From NCBI GenBank assembly GCA_046329055.1, contig JAXLVK010000008.1:1-64000 (forward strand): 64,000 bases of DNA. The letters run 5' to 3'. Below, piece after piece: positions 8,435 to 17,135 of the stretch. The notes under the pieces were generated by a model. That model did not search any database. It was not told the DNA's origin and worked only from the letters and a program-made list of their open reading frames with translations. A program made the position numbers and the translations under genes. Position 1 is the stretch's first letter. Every line of letters starts with the position of its first letter. This DNA is from JADKCL01 sp046329055 (GTDB lineage Bacteria > Bacteroidota > Bacteroidia > J057 > JADKCL01).

Positions 8435-9589
8435 TCAGAAGGGCGATCCCAAGATGATCTGCGCCACCCGGAAGCCGACACGCGAGCTGCCTTGGGCCTG
8501 CGGGAAGGGCATGCGGCTGCCCACCATGGCACCGTAGCAGAAATCTGCCCAGCTGCCGCCCTTGACTACGCGGGTTTCAGGCGCCAACGAGGACTCTTCC
8601 GCTGCGAAGAGCATTCCCCCGGGTCGGATGACGCTAGGATTCACCTCGCTCATCTTTTCTTGGGTATTGAAGATGAAGCTGTCGTCGCACCATTCAGAGA
8701 CATTGCCAGCCATGCCATAGAGCCCATTTTCATTCGGAGGAAATGCCTTGACGGGATTGGTGTACTCGTAGTTGTCGCCGATGTAGTCGCCCGGCTGTGT
8801 CTTGATGTTGGCGCGGTATTGGCCCTTGTCATCGGTCAAGTAGCTGCCGGGCCAGGGATAGAGGTGCTTCGTGGGATTGTCGGGCGTGCCGGTTGCCTTG
8901 GGCAGGGCGGCATATTCCCATTCTGCCTCGGTCGGCAGCCGAAAACCTGGTTGGACGAGCGATGTAGGATCTTTTCGCAACAATTCAGAATTCACTTCCT
9001 CGGTGAGCCAATAGCAGTAAGCCTTGGCCTGGTCCCAGCTCACGCCCATCACGGGGTATTCGTTGAATGCCTTGTGCCAGAGATAGTTCCGAACGAGCGG
9101 TTCATTGTAGGCATGCGGGAAATCTCGGCTCCAGCATGCGGTGTCCGGGAGCAGTCCCGCAGCGGAGGCCTTCTGTATCAGGGGCTTCCATAAGGAGTAT
9201 GCCTTCTCCATTCCCTCTTTGGCTGAGGCCTTCAAATCCGCTCTCAGTTTGACGGCCTCTGCAGGTTCGAGCAATGAGTCGATGAGGAATTCGCGGTATT
9301 GGAAGTTGGTGACCTCGGTTTCCGACATCAGGAACCGATGGACTGTGACTTGCCGCTGTGGGTTGTTGGGTGCAGGAACCTCGCCAATCACGATTTGGCC
9401 ATCATTCATCGCTGCGTATTGCTTGTCGCCACCCAGCATCACCATGTAGTAATCCTTGACCTCGAATTGGTAGCCACCACCAAGGATGCGGGTGCCGCCT
9501 TCGACGCGGATCATTTTGGGCCTTGGACTTTGGGCAGATAGCGTCAGCACGCTACACAGGGCTAACAGTTGGAGCAAGAGTTGTTTCAT
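8435..9589 (-). CDS. SUMF1-domain protein, GldJ/GldK-like
   Basis: About 384 residues with a signal peptide (MKQLLLQLLALCSVLTLSAQ). The rest is a formylglycine-enzyme-like (SUMF1) fold: IRVEGGTRILG, HRFLMSETEVTNFQYREF, YPVMGVSWDQAKAYCYW, RLPTEAEWEYAA, GLYGMAGNVSEW, VVKGGSWADFCYG and GFRVAQ. Only one cysteine remains near the catalytic pair of true formylglycine enzymes, so enzymatic activity is unlikely. Non-enzymatic members in Bacteroidota include GldJ and GldK of the gliding and type IX secretion apparatus. The usual gldL-gldM-gldN neighbours are absent, so I leave the symbol blank. The ATG at 9589 starts the signal peptide. Confidence 0.83.
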   Translation of the reverse strand: MKQLLLQLLALCSVLTLSAQSPRPKMIRVEGGTRILGGGYQFEVKDYYMVMLGGDKQYAAMNDGQIVIGEVPAPNNPQRQVTVHRFLMSETEVTNFQYREFLIDSLLEPAEAVKLRADLKASAKEGMEKAYSLWKPLIQKASAAGLLPDTACWSRDFPHAYNEPLVRNYLWHKAFNEYPVMGVSWDQAKAYCYWLTEEVNSELLRKDPTSLVQPGFRLPTEAEWEYAALPKATGTPDNPTKHLYPWPGSYLTDDKGQYRANIKTQPGDYIGDNYEYTNPVKAFPPNENGLYGMAGNVSEWCDDSFIFNTQEKMSEVNPSVIRPGGMLFAAEESSLAPETRVVKGGSWADFCYGAMVGSRMPFPQAQGSSRVGFRVAQIILGSPF

Positions 9590-9686
9590 TGGAATTGAAA
9601 TAGCAGGTGATGACATCGCTAATCAATATCCGTAACAATTTTCAAACGCCAAACGGTTGATAGCAACCGGATTCCGATCCATTGAC

Positions 9687-11306
9687 TCATTCCAGGACGA
9701 CCAGCTTTTGCGTGACCATGCGGTTGTCCACCTTGAGCTTGATATAGTACACGCCGGACCGGGCTTCCTCCAGTCGGCCGACCTCCCAGGATTGCTCTCC
9801 CTTGCCGTAAGTGCGCAGTTCCTGTTCCACCAATCTGCCCCTGTGGTCATAGATTTCCATGGTCACGGCGCCTTCCTCGCTGAGTGCGAAGCCGATCGAG
9901 AATTTGCCATGCGTAGGATTGGGGCGTAGGCTGAAATCCAATGCCTCGTTGCTGTGCAGGTTGATCGCGTCATCCACGCCCACCGCGTTCGTGTTCAGAT
10001 AGACTTTGAAGATCATGGCGCTCGCATGGCTTTGGGTGCCATCATTGGTCCAGAAGATGTTGGGATCGGGGCTCGCGATGCCGCCGTAGATGTAGCCAAT
10101 GTGGGTGCGGCCCTGTGGGAGGGAGTCTAGTTGAATGACTTCATTCGGATAGGTCGGCAGGCTTTCCAGAGGAATAAACTCAGCGCTAGCGCCGAGGAAG
10201 TCGGGCATTTCCACGGGCAGTTTGTATTCCGTCATGATTCCGGCGGCGTTGCGGGTCACCCGGGCGATGGTCTTCACGAAGGGGACATTGTCATCTCGGA
10301 CGAGGGTTCCTGCACTGTCATAGTATTGGGCGATGCCACCGAAGAAGACGGAGTGCATCTCATTCATGGAGGCGGAATAGAGCGGGATCACCGGGCAGTG
10401 GTAGTGGTTGTAGTATTGGCTGAATGCACTGTTGACCGCGTGGGAGTTGCTGTCGATGTTCACACAATTCAGGTAGGGCAAGTCCACATTCAATTGGAAT
10501 ACGCCTGAAAATGCGGTGAGTCCTTCGTTTCCGGTGGGCATGATCTGCGGCACGACATTGTAATCCCGTCGGTGCAGGTTCGTGGCGTCCGTCACGCTGG
10601 GCAGGTGGGTGATATTGAGTTGGAAACCGTTGTCTGCGATGGTGAATTTGCGAATCTGCTCGGTATAGATCTGGGTGTAGGTGGGATTGCCCATGGGGTT
10701 GTAGCGGCCATCGAACTTGTTGCCGCCCACCAGGAAGAAGACTCCATTGACGGTCTTGAGGTGTCCGCCCGTGACGGCGAAGTCCGGATGGCTCACCTGC
10801 CGAAAGTGCGAACCGATCGCCCCGCCCGACGTCACTGATTGGATCAAGCCTGGCAAATGCACCGCAGTGAGGTTGTCGTAGGTCTTGTGGTCCCCCAGCG
10901 TGGCGCTGTAGCCGTAACCGCCGACGATGTAGAGGTATTCGCCCACCTGCTGGAACTCCATGTTGGTGGAGCTGAGCTGTTCCTGCATGGCAGTAGGCAA
11001 GGAACTGAGTGCCGCGGTCCACCTTTGCCCAGCGACTGGATCCACCACGATCACCTGGGTATTGTGCCCCCCGATGTCAAATGCCGCCCAAGGTTGACGC
11101 CTGTGGAGGCCGTCGAGCCGCCCGCCGAACACCACCCACTTGCCGCCATGCTGCCCAAATGCAAATGCCTGCAATCCACCCAATTGCGGGATAGTCACCG
11201 GCTCCAAGTCAATTGCAAAAGGGGCATTTTGCGCTAACAATCTGGGTGCCATCGAGGAGAAGGCCGCTGTCAGCACCACCATGATCCATGTCAATCTCTG
11301 TTTCAT
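9687..11306 (-). CDS. Secreted Kelch-like protein with T9SS sorting domain
   Basis: About 539 residues. The ATG at 11306 begins a signal peptide (MKQRLTWIMVVLTAAFSSM...LLAQ). The body contains repeated beta-blade segments such as QVGEYLYIVGGYGYS and KTVNGVFFLVGGNKFDG, which suggest a Kelch-type propeller. The last 80 residues are a Por secretion tail (RPNPTHGKFSIGF...GVYYIKLKVDN...KLVVLE). It is probably an exported surface or binding protein; no enzymatic motif is visible. Confidence 0.86.
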   Translation of the reverse strand: MKQRLTWIMVVLTAAFSSMAPRLLAQNAPFAIDLEPVTIPQLGGLQAFAFGQHGGKWVVFGGRLDGLHRRQPWAAFDIGGHNTQVIVVDPVAGQRWTAALSSLPTAMQEQLSSTNMEFQQVGEYLYIVGGYGYSATLGDHKTYDNLTAVHLPGLIQSVTSGGAIGSHFRQVSHPDFAVTGGHLKTVNGVFFLVGGNKFDGRYNPMGNPTYTQIYTEQIRKFTIADNGFQLNITHLPSVTDATNLHRRDYNVVPQIMPTGNEGLTAFSGVFQLNVDLPYLNCVNIDSNSHAVNSAFSQYYNHYHCPVIPLYSASMNEMHSVFFGGIAQYYDSAGTLVRDDNVPFVKTIARVTRNAAGIMTEYKLPVEMPDFLGASAEFIPLESLPTYPNEVIQLDSLPQGRTHIGYIYGGIASPDPNIFWTNDGTQSHASAMIFKVYLNTNAVGVDDAINLHSNEALDFSLRPNPTHGKFSIGFALSEEGAVTMEIYDHRGRLVEQELRTYGKGEQSWEVGRLEEARSGVYYIKLKVDNRMVTQKLVVLE

Positions 11307-11562
11307 CGGTTCTTTGGGGTGGGCATCGAACCCACCTTGGTTCAAAATTGGAGCCTGCTCCCGGCAATGTCTGACATCTAGGTCTCTCAACGCCGCAACT
11401 TTGGTTACCCCCGTTTCCAAATCAACCGTTGGCCCAATGAATCCGGCGACTCAGGCCAGTAAAATGACCGGTGCGGAGTGACTTCGTTGAAATGGCTCCA
11501 TTGGCGCATTTTTTGCACTTGTGAAGCGAATTGTCTAAATCACATTCCGAAAGGAGTATCTT

Positions 11563-11931
11563 ATGATCACGATTGCCCACCGGAACCTTGCTGAGATTGC
11601 TTTGCTGGATGTCACTGGTCGTATGACCGGGGAGGCTGGAAGCCACTTTGTTGCTGTGGCCTCCAACCAAATTGTGGAGCTTGGCACAAGGAAAATGGTG
11701 CTGAACCTGAAGCAATTGGATCAATGCGACTCCATGGGTATCGGCGCATTGCTGCGGATCCACACCTCCCTCACCAACATGGGTGGCAAGGTCGTGCTCT
11801 GCAACCTCTGCGACCTCGTTGCCAAGGTTTTCGCCCTCACCCACGTCGATGAAGTCCTGCACATCACGGACACCGAAGAAGAGGCCCTCGCCGAACTCGG
11901 TGTTTCAGAATTGCTGATCCACGAAGCGTGA
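11563..11931 (+). CDS. STAS-domain anti-anti-sigma-factor-like protein
   Basis: Single-domain STAS protein of 122 residues. The phosphorylatable serine of the SpoIIAA group is present (Ser57 in LDQCDSMGIGALL), followed by the GGKVVLCNL strand and a VLHITDTEEEAL end. Such proteins bind anti-sigma kinases when unphosphorylated. No partner kinase or sigma factor is next to it. A good ribosome binding site, AAAGGAG, lies 8 bases before the ATG, which is notable because most genes in this window lack one. Confidence 0.9.
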   Translation: MITIAHRNLAEIALLDVTGRMTGEAGSHFVAVASNQIVELGTRKMVLNLKQLDQCDSMGIGALLRIHTSLTNMGGKVVLCNLCDLVAKVFALTHVDEVLHITDTEEEALAELGVSELLIHEA

Positions 11932-11941
11932 TGCGAATTGA

Positions 11942-12007
11942 CAATTGATAATGAAGAATGAATAATTGACCTCGACGCGTCGATCGAACCATTATTCATT
12001 ATCAATT
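11942..12007. repeat. AT-rich inverted repeat between convergent genes
   Basis: A 13-base perfect stem pairs 11943-11955 with 11995-12007. The spacer holds further AATGAATAATTG-like copies and a small CGACGCGTCG palindrome. It fills the gap between the convergent STAS and M28 peptidase genes and resembles the elements at 48661 and 52900. It may act as a bidirectional terminator. Confidence 0.7.
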
Positions 12008-12012
12008 ATTCA

Positions 12013-13737
12013 CTATTCATTCTGCATCACCATTTTCCCTGTTCCTAGTACTACGCCGTCCACAACGAGGCTATAGATGTATGTTCCGCTGGCGTGGAAG
12101 CCGTGGAGGAAGATGGCCTCGTTCATCTGGGCTTCCAGGGTGATGGGGAGGCGCTGGATTTCACGTCCTTGGATGTCGGTGATGCGGATATGGGCCTCGC
12201 GGTAGTCGATGGGGCGGTCGCATTGGACGGTGATGACGGTGGCCTCGTCGAAGGGATTCGGGCGATTGGGGAGGAGTTGCAGGGGCGGTTGAGGTGCGCC
12301 GATGCTGGTTGGGGTGAGGGCAGTCTCGTCGGAGAAGAGGCTTTCGACGCCGTGGCTGTCCACGGAGGCTACGCTCAGGATCACGGTGCTGCCGGGAAGG
12401 CCCGTGATGGTGGCGACGGGGCCGCTGATGGTATAGACGCTGTCCCAGTCATTGGTGGTGGTGCGGATGGCGACGCGGTAGGTGCCGTATTGGAGCTGCG
12501 AGAGGAGGGTGACATCGGCGGAGGTCGAGCTCATCAATTGGGCGGAGAAGGTCGGCGTCTCGGGGCCGAGGGCGATCATGCTGGCTGCATTGGCATTGAT
12601 GGCGGCGTTGCGGGCGAGGTAGCCGAAGTCCACGAAGAAGCTGTCAAGGTCGCCGTCATTGTCCAGGTCCAGGCCAAGGCTGTCGGATGAGGTGTGCTGA
12701 TGGTCGGCATAGCCCGGCCCAAGGCTGGCGTCGCCGTGTTCGTTCGCAGAGGTGAAGCGCATGGCCTTGAATCCGCCCTGCCGGAAGGGGATATGGTCGC
12801 CGCCACGGCCTGTGCGGTCCTCAGCGGTCATGATGTGCAGGGTCATGGGCGTGCTTACCCACGGCAGCAATTCTTCCTTGTATTCCAGTTTGATGTAGCG
12901 AGCGAGCTGCTTGTGGAGGGAATTGTAACCGCCGAAGCTGAAGAGGCGCACGTTCAGGCTGTCCACCTCGCCCGCGCCGGGACAGCTGGGTGGTGAGCTG
13001 GTTTGCCCGCAGATCACGCCGCCGACCACATCATTGTTCAGCACCGCATGGATCGGGATGCTGTCTTGTCGGCAGATGTCGCTCAGCGCCTCCGCACCGT
13101 ACAATCCCTGTTCCTCAGCGATTGTGAGCATGAAGACCACCGTCCTCCGATAGGTGTTGCGGCTCATCACCCGGGCGAGTTCGATCACGAGGGCGGTTCC
13201 GCTGGCATTGTCCTCGGCGCCCTGGGCGGGGCAGGAGATGTCGCAATTGCCTGCGCAGCGGCTGTCCAGGTGGGCTTCGATCAGGACGAAGCCTTTCGCC
13301 GATGTATCGGCCCCGGGCAGGATTCCCACGACATTCCGGTGCTGCCCCATGCTGCAGATGGCCCGGTCAAATTGCAGGTAGCCCGGCAGGAGGCGATTTT
13401 CGTTGTCGGCGCTGAATTGGACGAACTTGGAATGCACCCACCTCCGTGCTGCACCGATGCCCCAGGTCGCGGATGCCGTGTCGCTGCCCGTGTTCCGGTT
13501 GCCGAAGGAAGACAGCGCCTCCAGGTAAGCATGGAGCGAATCCCGGTTGATGCTTGCTTGGATATCGGCCGCGATCGCGTCCGGATCAGTGATGGCGACC
13601 GTCGCCGCATAGGTCGCGGGGTTGTATTGGCCGGAAAGGACAGCGTGGGCGGCGGGGTGAGTGAAGTGGATGTTGGTTTGGGCAAGCAATCCCAATCCAA
13701 TGCAGGAAAACATCAATGCCAATATCCAGCGATTCAT
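12013..13737 (-). CDS. Secreted M28-family zinc peptidase with T9SS sorting domain
   Basis: Extracellular aminopeptidase-like enzyme of 574 residues with a signal peptide (MNRWILALMFSCIGLGLLAQ). The dizinc site of peptidase family M28 is visible: His and Asp in VLIEAHLDS, the bridging Asp in GAEDNASGT, the Glu pair in TIAEEQGLYGAE, Asp in LNNDVVGG and a late His in GGDHIPFRQGG. A fibronectin-like segment (TFSAQLMSSTSADVTLLSQ) follows, and the C-terminus is a Por secretion tail (RPNPFDEAT...GTYIYSLVVDG...KMVMQNE). It probably degrades peptides outside the cell. Confidence 0.94.
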   Translation of the reverse strand: MNRWILALMFSCIGLGLLAQTNIHFTHPAAHAVLSGQYNPATYAATVAITDPDAIAADIQASINRDSLHAYLEALSSFGNRNTGSDTASATWGIGAARRWVHSKFVQFSADNENRLLPGYLQFDRAICSMGQHRNVVGILPGADTSAKGFVLIEAHLDSRCAGNCDISCPAQGAEDNASGTALVIELARVMSRNTYRRTVVFMLTIAEEQGLYGAEALSDICRQDSIPIHAVLNNDVVGGVICGQTSSPPSCPGAGEVDSLNVRLFSFGGYNSLHKQLARYIKLEYKEELLPWVSTPMTLHIMTAEDRTGRGGDHIPFRQGGFKAMRFTSANEHGDASLGPGYADHQHTSSDSLGLDLDNDGDLDSFFVDFGYLARNAAINANAASMIALGPETPTFSAQLMSSTSADVTLLSQLQYGTYRVAIRTTTNDWDSVYTISGPVATITGLPGSTVILSVASVDSHGVESLFSDETALTPTSIGAPQPPLQLLPNRPNPFDEATVITVQCDRPIDYREAHIRITDIQGREIQRLPITLEAQMNEAIFLHGFHASGTYIYSLVVDGVVLGTGKMVMQNE

Positions 13738-13769
13738 AGCTGAATCTAGCGATTTTCAGCGGGAAATCC

Positions 13770-14234
13770 TCACCTCGACCGGAAAGTCACCTCATACAGA
13801 TTGCTTGCCCAGACGTAGTTCACTTTCAGCTTGTTCTTGCCCAGATGCGTGATGTTCCACGCCATGAAAACCACCTCGCCATCGACATCGAGCTGCACTG
13901 ACACCCCTTCCTTCGCGCCATTGAAGGTGAAAAAGCCTGAACAGGCCTGATCTTGACCTGAGTTCACTTGGTAAATCGCCAGAGCTTGACCATTGTCGAG
14001 CATGGTCACCTCCTTGAGGTAGGGAGGATCGATCGTGCTAGACCCGACGTATTTCGCGCCGTTGCTTTCGATGATCCCGGGGCCGCCATTGATGGTCGCC
14101 TCATCGGGAATCCAGGTATTTGTCAGCCGATTGTCTTTGGAATAAATGGAGATCAACGGCCCCTCGTCGTATTTGCAGGAGGATATCAAAATGGCGATGA
14201 CTGCCAATAGCAGAATGAAGTGTTTGTATTTCAT
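13770..14234 (-). CDS. Lipoprotein of unknown function
   Basis: About 154 residues with a lipoprotein signal (MKYKHFILLLAVIAILISSCKYDEG). The rest is a small beta-rich domain (NRLTNTWIPDEATINGG...FFTFNGAKEGVSVQLD...WNITHLGKNKLKV), resembling the lipocalin-like DUF proteins of Bacteroidota. I cannot assign a function. The start was set at the ATG that begins the signal. It lies 38 bases downstream of the LptF/G-like permease gene on the same strand and may be co-transcribed with it. Confidence 0.75.
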   Translation of the reverse strand: MKYKHFILLLAVIAILISSCKYDEGPLISIYSKDNRLTNTWIPDEATINGGPGIIESNGAKYVGSSTIDPPYLKEVTMLDNGQALAIYQVNSGQDQACSGFFTFNGAKEGVSVQLDVDGEVVFMAWNITHLGKNKLKVNYVWASNLYEVTFRSR

Positions 14235-14272
14235 GCCAGTAAAGATAATGGGCGACAGCGATTTCCCGCCAC

Positions 14273-15367
14273 CTACTTCGGCGCAATCCGCAGCAGGAAT
14301 ACCCCCACGATGAAAAACACGATGTTGGGGATCCAAACCGCGATCCATGCCGGGTATTTGTCACCAATGATCGCCTGACCCGTGACCACGAGCAGCACAT
14401 AGATGAAGTTGATCACCAGACCAATGCCGATGCTTAATGGCGTACCCCCTCGTCGTTTTCGGGTGCTCACCGCAAAGCCGATGATGGTCAGGATGATCGC
14501 TGCGAAGGGGTAGGCGTACCGTCGGTACTTTTCGACAATCATCTCCTCGTCCAGGCCGGAACCGCGCACCTTTTCCAATTCGATGCTCTTGTTGAGCTCA
14601 TTGAGCGGCATGGATTCGGCCCGCATTTCCCGGATATAGATGTCGTCGGGCGTGAGCAGGAAGGTCGTGTCCATCCCGTTCCGCTTTTCCAGGGTCTCCT
14701 TTGGGCCATTGAAGGTATGGACCGTGATGCCTTCGAGGTGCCAGTTCTTGGTGGGTTCCTGCCACTTGATCTTGGAGGCATCCATCTTCTTGATCAACTG
14801 CTGATCCGACATCACCTCCATGGAGAAGAGGTAGCCCTCCTTGATCCACTGATTGAAGGAATAGAGGTAAATGAAGGTTTCGTAGCCCGTCTTCTCGTCG
14901 TAGCCGATCTTCTTGTGGATGTTCACGTCCGTCATGACGGTCTTTTTCTTCAAGTATTGGTACTCGAAGTCGATCCGCTGCTGATTCGCAATGGGGACAA
15001 TGAAGGCGTTCAAGTAAAAGGACACACCCGCCAAGAACAAAGCTGTCGCCAAGTAGGGCGCTAGCACCCTCCAAAAGCTCACGCCTCCCGCGAGCATCGC
15101 GACGATCTCGGTATTGTTCGTGAGGCGGGAAGTGAAGTAAATGACGGCGAGGAAGATACAGACCGGGGCGAGCAGGTTGCCGTAGAACAGGGCAAAGTTC
15201 CGGTAGTAGCTGAAAATCAACAGGTCAATCGGCGGCTTCCGCTCAATGAAGTCATCGATCTTCTCGGCCACATCGATCACGATGGACACAGCGAGGATGA
15301 TCAACACCATGAAGATGAAGGTCCCCAGGAACTTGAAGATGATGTATCGATCTAACTTGTTGAACAT
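14273..15367 (-). CDS. LptF/LptG-family lipopolysaccharide export permease
   Basis: About 364 residues, the usual length for YjgP/YjgQ proteins. It starts MFNKLDRYIIFKFLGTFIF and has three membrane helices, a large periplasmic jellyroll-type domain (about residues 120-260) and three more helices near the C-terminus (YPFAAIILTIIGFAVSTRKRRGG...). It would form part of the inner-membrane Lpt ABC exporter that extracts lipopolysaccharide. LptF and LptG are not distinguished here. The upstream part of the open frame before 15367 has no conserved residues and was left out. Confidence 0.93.
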   Translation of the reverse strand: MFNKLDRYIIFKFLGTFIFMVLIILAVSIVIDVAEKIDDFIERKPPIDLLIFSYYRNFALFYGNLLAPVCIFLAVIYFTSRLTNNTEIVAMLAGGVSFWRVLAPYLATALFLAGVSFYLNAFIVPIANQQRIDFEYQYLKKKTVMTDVNIHKKIGYDEKTGYETFIYLYSFNQWIKEGYLFSMEVMSDQQLIKKMDASKIKWQEPTKNWHLEGITVHTFNGPKETLEKRNGMDTTFLLTPDDIYIREMRAESMPLNELNKSIELEKVRGSGLDEEMIVEKYRRYAYPFAAIILTIIGFAVSTRKRRGGTPLSIGIGLVINFIYVLLVVTGQAIIGDKYPAWIAVWIPNIVFFIVGVFLLRIAPK

Positions 15368-15597
15368 CCAGGGGCCGAAGTTAGGAAAAGTCGCCGGAAT
15401 GGGGATTGGGCTACAAAAATTGTACCGGGATTCGCGGATCCTAGGTATTTTGCACTGAACGCCAGGTCCATCGAAGCTGCCGCAGCGGCGGAGATGGTTG
15501 TACCACCGGCACCCAATTGCAATGGACAGCACGCAACGCTAGTTTCCGTTCGTAAACTTATGATCCGAGCGATCTACTGAAATGAACCGTTCCCAGA

Positions 15598-16687
15598 ATG
15601 AACCTCGTGAGACGGCAAATCCCTGCCAAAGTGGGTGCTGTTTGCATTTCCGTGTTGGAGAACGAATTCGGCTTGACCAAGGAGATGGTGATCACGCTGT
15701 GAGGGAATCATTAGATTCTGAGACTGTGTGCCTGTTAACGGGATTGTGGACGAATCCCAAAGTCCCTGTTCCATTCGAAATGGCAACACTACGTTATTGT
15801 ATCTGGATCGGATCTATTGGAAAAGGTCAATGCGGATGCGGGAGGATCTCAGGAACAATTATGCTGATTCAGGCTAGTTTTCCATTTCAGGCGTGCTGGC
15901 ATCTGATAGCTTCTCTGCTATCTACTGGCTTGAAGGTTTGTGAGCAAATCATAATATTCGCTTTGATGATCCCACCCTCGCCATCCTCCATAGTCTTCGT
16001 GTCTGAGTTCGATCCAATCCCGTATGACCTGCGAATTTTGCTTTTGCGCAGGCATTCCTCATTAACGGTGGAGTTGATCGCCGTTATCGACTTGATGGCT
16101 TGTGCTATACGCAGGAATTTGCTCAGGATACTAGAGAGCAGGTGAAGTGCCTTGGGAGGTTTGCTGAATGTTGTAATGCGTTGGTTCAGGCACGCATCAT
16201 GGAGGAGTTTCCATCTTAGCAACCTATGAGATAGTCAAGAGCCAGAACCTCTTCCTTCCAGTCCATTGGATTGCGATTTTTACTGCACCTTCAATTCAGA
16301 CGATCTCCTATACTCGCTGATGATGCAGAGGAAAGCTTTGGGATCGGTTTGTTTCTCCAAGAGATTGAGCCTCGTTTCTCAGCGAGCCATTTGGTGGATT
16401 TCGCGTGGTTTGATGGCAGTTCCCACCGAGAGATGCTTGAGCGGTACGACAGGACAGGAAGTGCTTCAATTCCTTTATCCGCTCGGTACCTTTTCGCGAA
16501 AGGTCTTTGGAGACGTTTCGGCCTAGATACGAGAGGTCCGGCTTCTTCAACGGTTTATAGACTTGGGACTTCTCGTGAAGTTTGGTCTGGGCCTTCACAG
16601 TATGGTTTCAATCAACAGAGATTGAATCCCTCGAAAGTTGCGCATTGTCTGGTTTCTTTTCTGCTTGGATCGAGCCAAGCTGGGTAG
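15598..16687 (+). pseudogene. Possible decayed gene, family not recognised
   Basis: No intact gene covers this AT-richer stretch, but protein-like segments appear in neighbouring plus-strand frames. At 15598 an ATG opens 34 codons (MNLVRRQIPAKVG...). Frame 2 then gives YLDRIYWKRSMRMREDLRNN, SFSAIYWLEGL, a 63-codon open piece at 16028-16219 (AFLINGGVDRRYRLDGLC) and a tail from about 16310 (ESFGIGLFLQEIEPRFSASH). Several stops and at least one frame change near 16310 separate them. This could be a disabled gene, error-rich sequence or chance. I do not recognise the protein. Confidence 0.3.
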
Positions 16688-16690
16688 GAA

Positions 16691-16925
16691 TCGCGACAAC
16701 CTTGCCGCGAAAAAAACAGCCAAATCTCAATTTTTGAGGGCATCACGACAGGTGTCGCGACAGTTTTGTCGCGATATCTTGGTGTTTTTCCACCTTAAGA
16801 AGATTGTGCTTCTATCGCGACACTTTTGGTTTGTTCTGAGTCTTTTCGAGGCCAAGCTGGCATCGTAACCAGAATCACCCAATAGTCGCGACAATGATCA
16901 CGACACTTTGTCGCGATTTTCGCGA
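16691..16925. repeat. Cluster of TCGCGACA motifs
   Basis: TCGCGACA or its complement TGTCGCGA occurs six times in about 230 bases (starts 16691, 16755, 16767, 16815, 16886, 16909). Two TCACGACA variants lie at 16743 and 16898, and a further TCGCGA at 16919. The pair at 16755-16774 forms a palindrome with a short T-rich centre. No gene covers the region. The density suggests binding sites for a protein, but the binder is unknown. Confidence 0.7.
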
Positions 16926-17135
16926 TAAGTGCAAATTCCCGAATGGCCTCCTGTTCGCAACGCTTCTTTAAGATTTGTCACCAAAGCATGCGAAGGATGG
17001 GCATATTGGCTTCGCCTACGAGACCTTGGTCTATTGGTGCTGAACGCTTGAGGCGTCGGCATCACTTGCCCTGAGGCGACTCGAAGGTGGCCGCACGCCG
17101 ACCTAGTTGGCCGCCTGTAGCGGGCCGCGGCCGCC
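16926..17135. other. Intergenic region downstream of tgt, nothing recognised
   Basis: This stretch lies after the motif cluster and before the end of tgt. It has a GC-rich end with a possible stem between a GTCGGC near 17055 and a GCCGAC near 17097, which might terminate tgt transcription. No gene or RNA is seen. Confidence 0.4.

Noticed and set aside
8435..9589. Formylglycine-generating enzyme for the sulfatase at 45255
   Set aside because: Only one of the two catalytic cysteines expected near the C-terminus is present, and it has a GldJ/GldK-like signal and length.
11319..11335. T-arm-like hairpin (5-bp stem, 7-base loop) suggesting a tRNA on the minus strand
   Set aside because: No matching acceptor stem, anticodon arm or D arm is found upstream, and it overlaps the upstream region of a coding gene.
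12094..12690. Plus-strand open frame over the M28 peptidase gene
   Set aside because: Its Gly/Ala/Asp/Val-rich composition is an antisense shadow of the GC-rich peptidase gene.
15887..16222. Minus-strand open frame of 111 codons in the intergenic gap
   Set aside because: It has no motif or start signal, and the opposite strand gives more protein-like segments.
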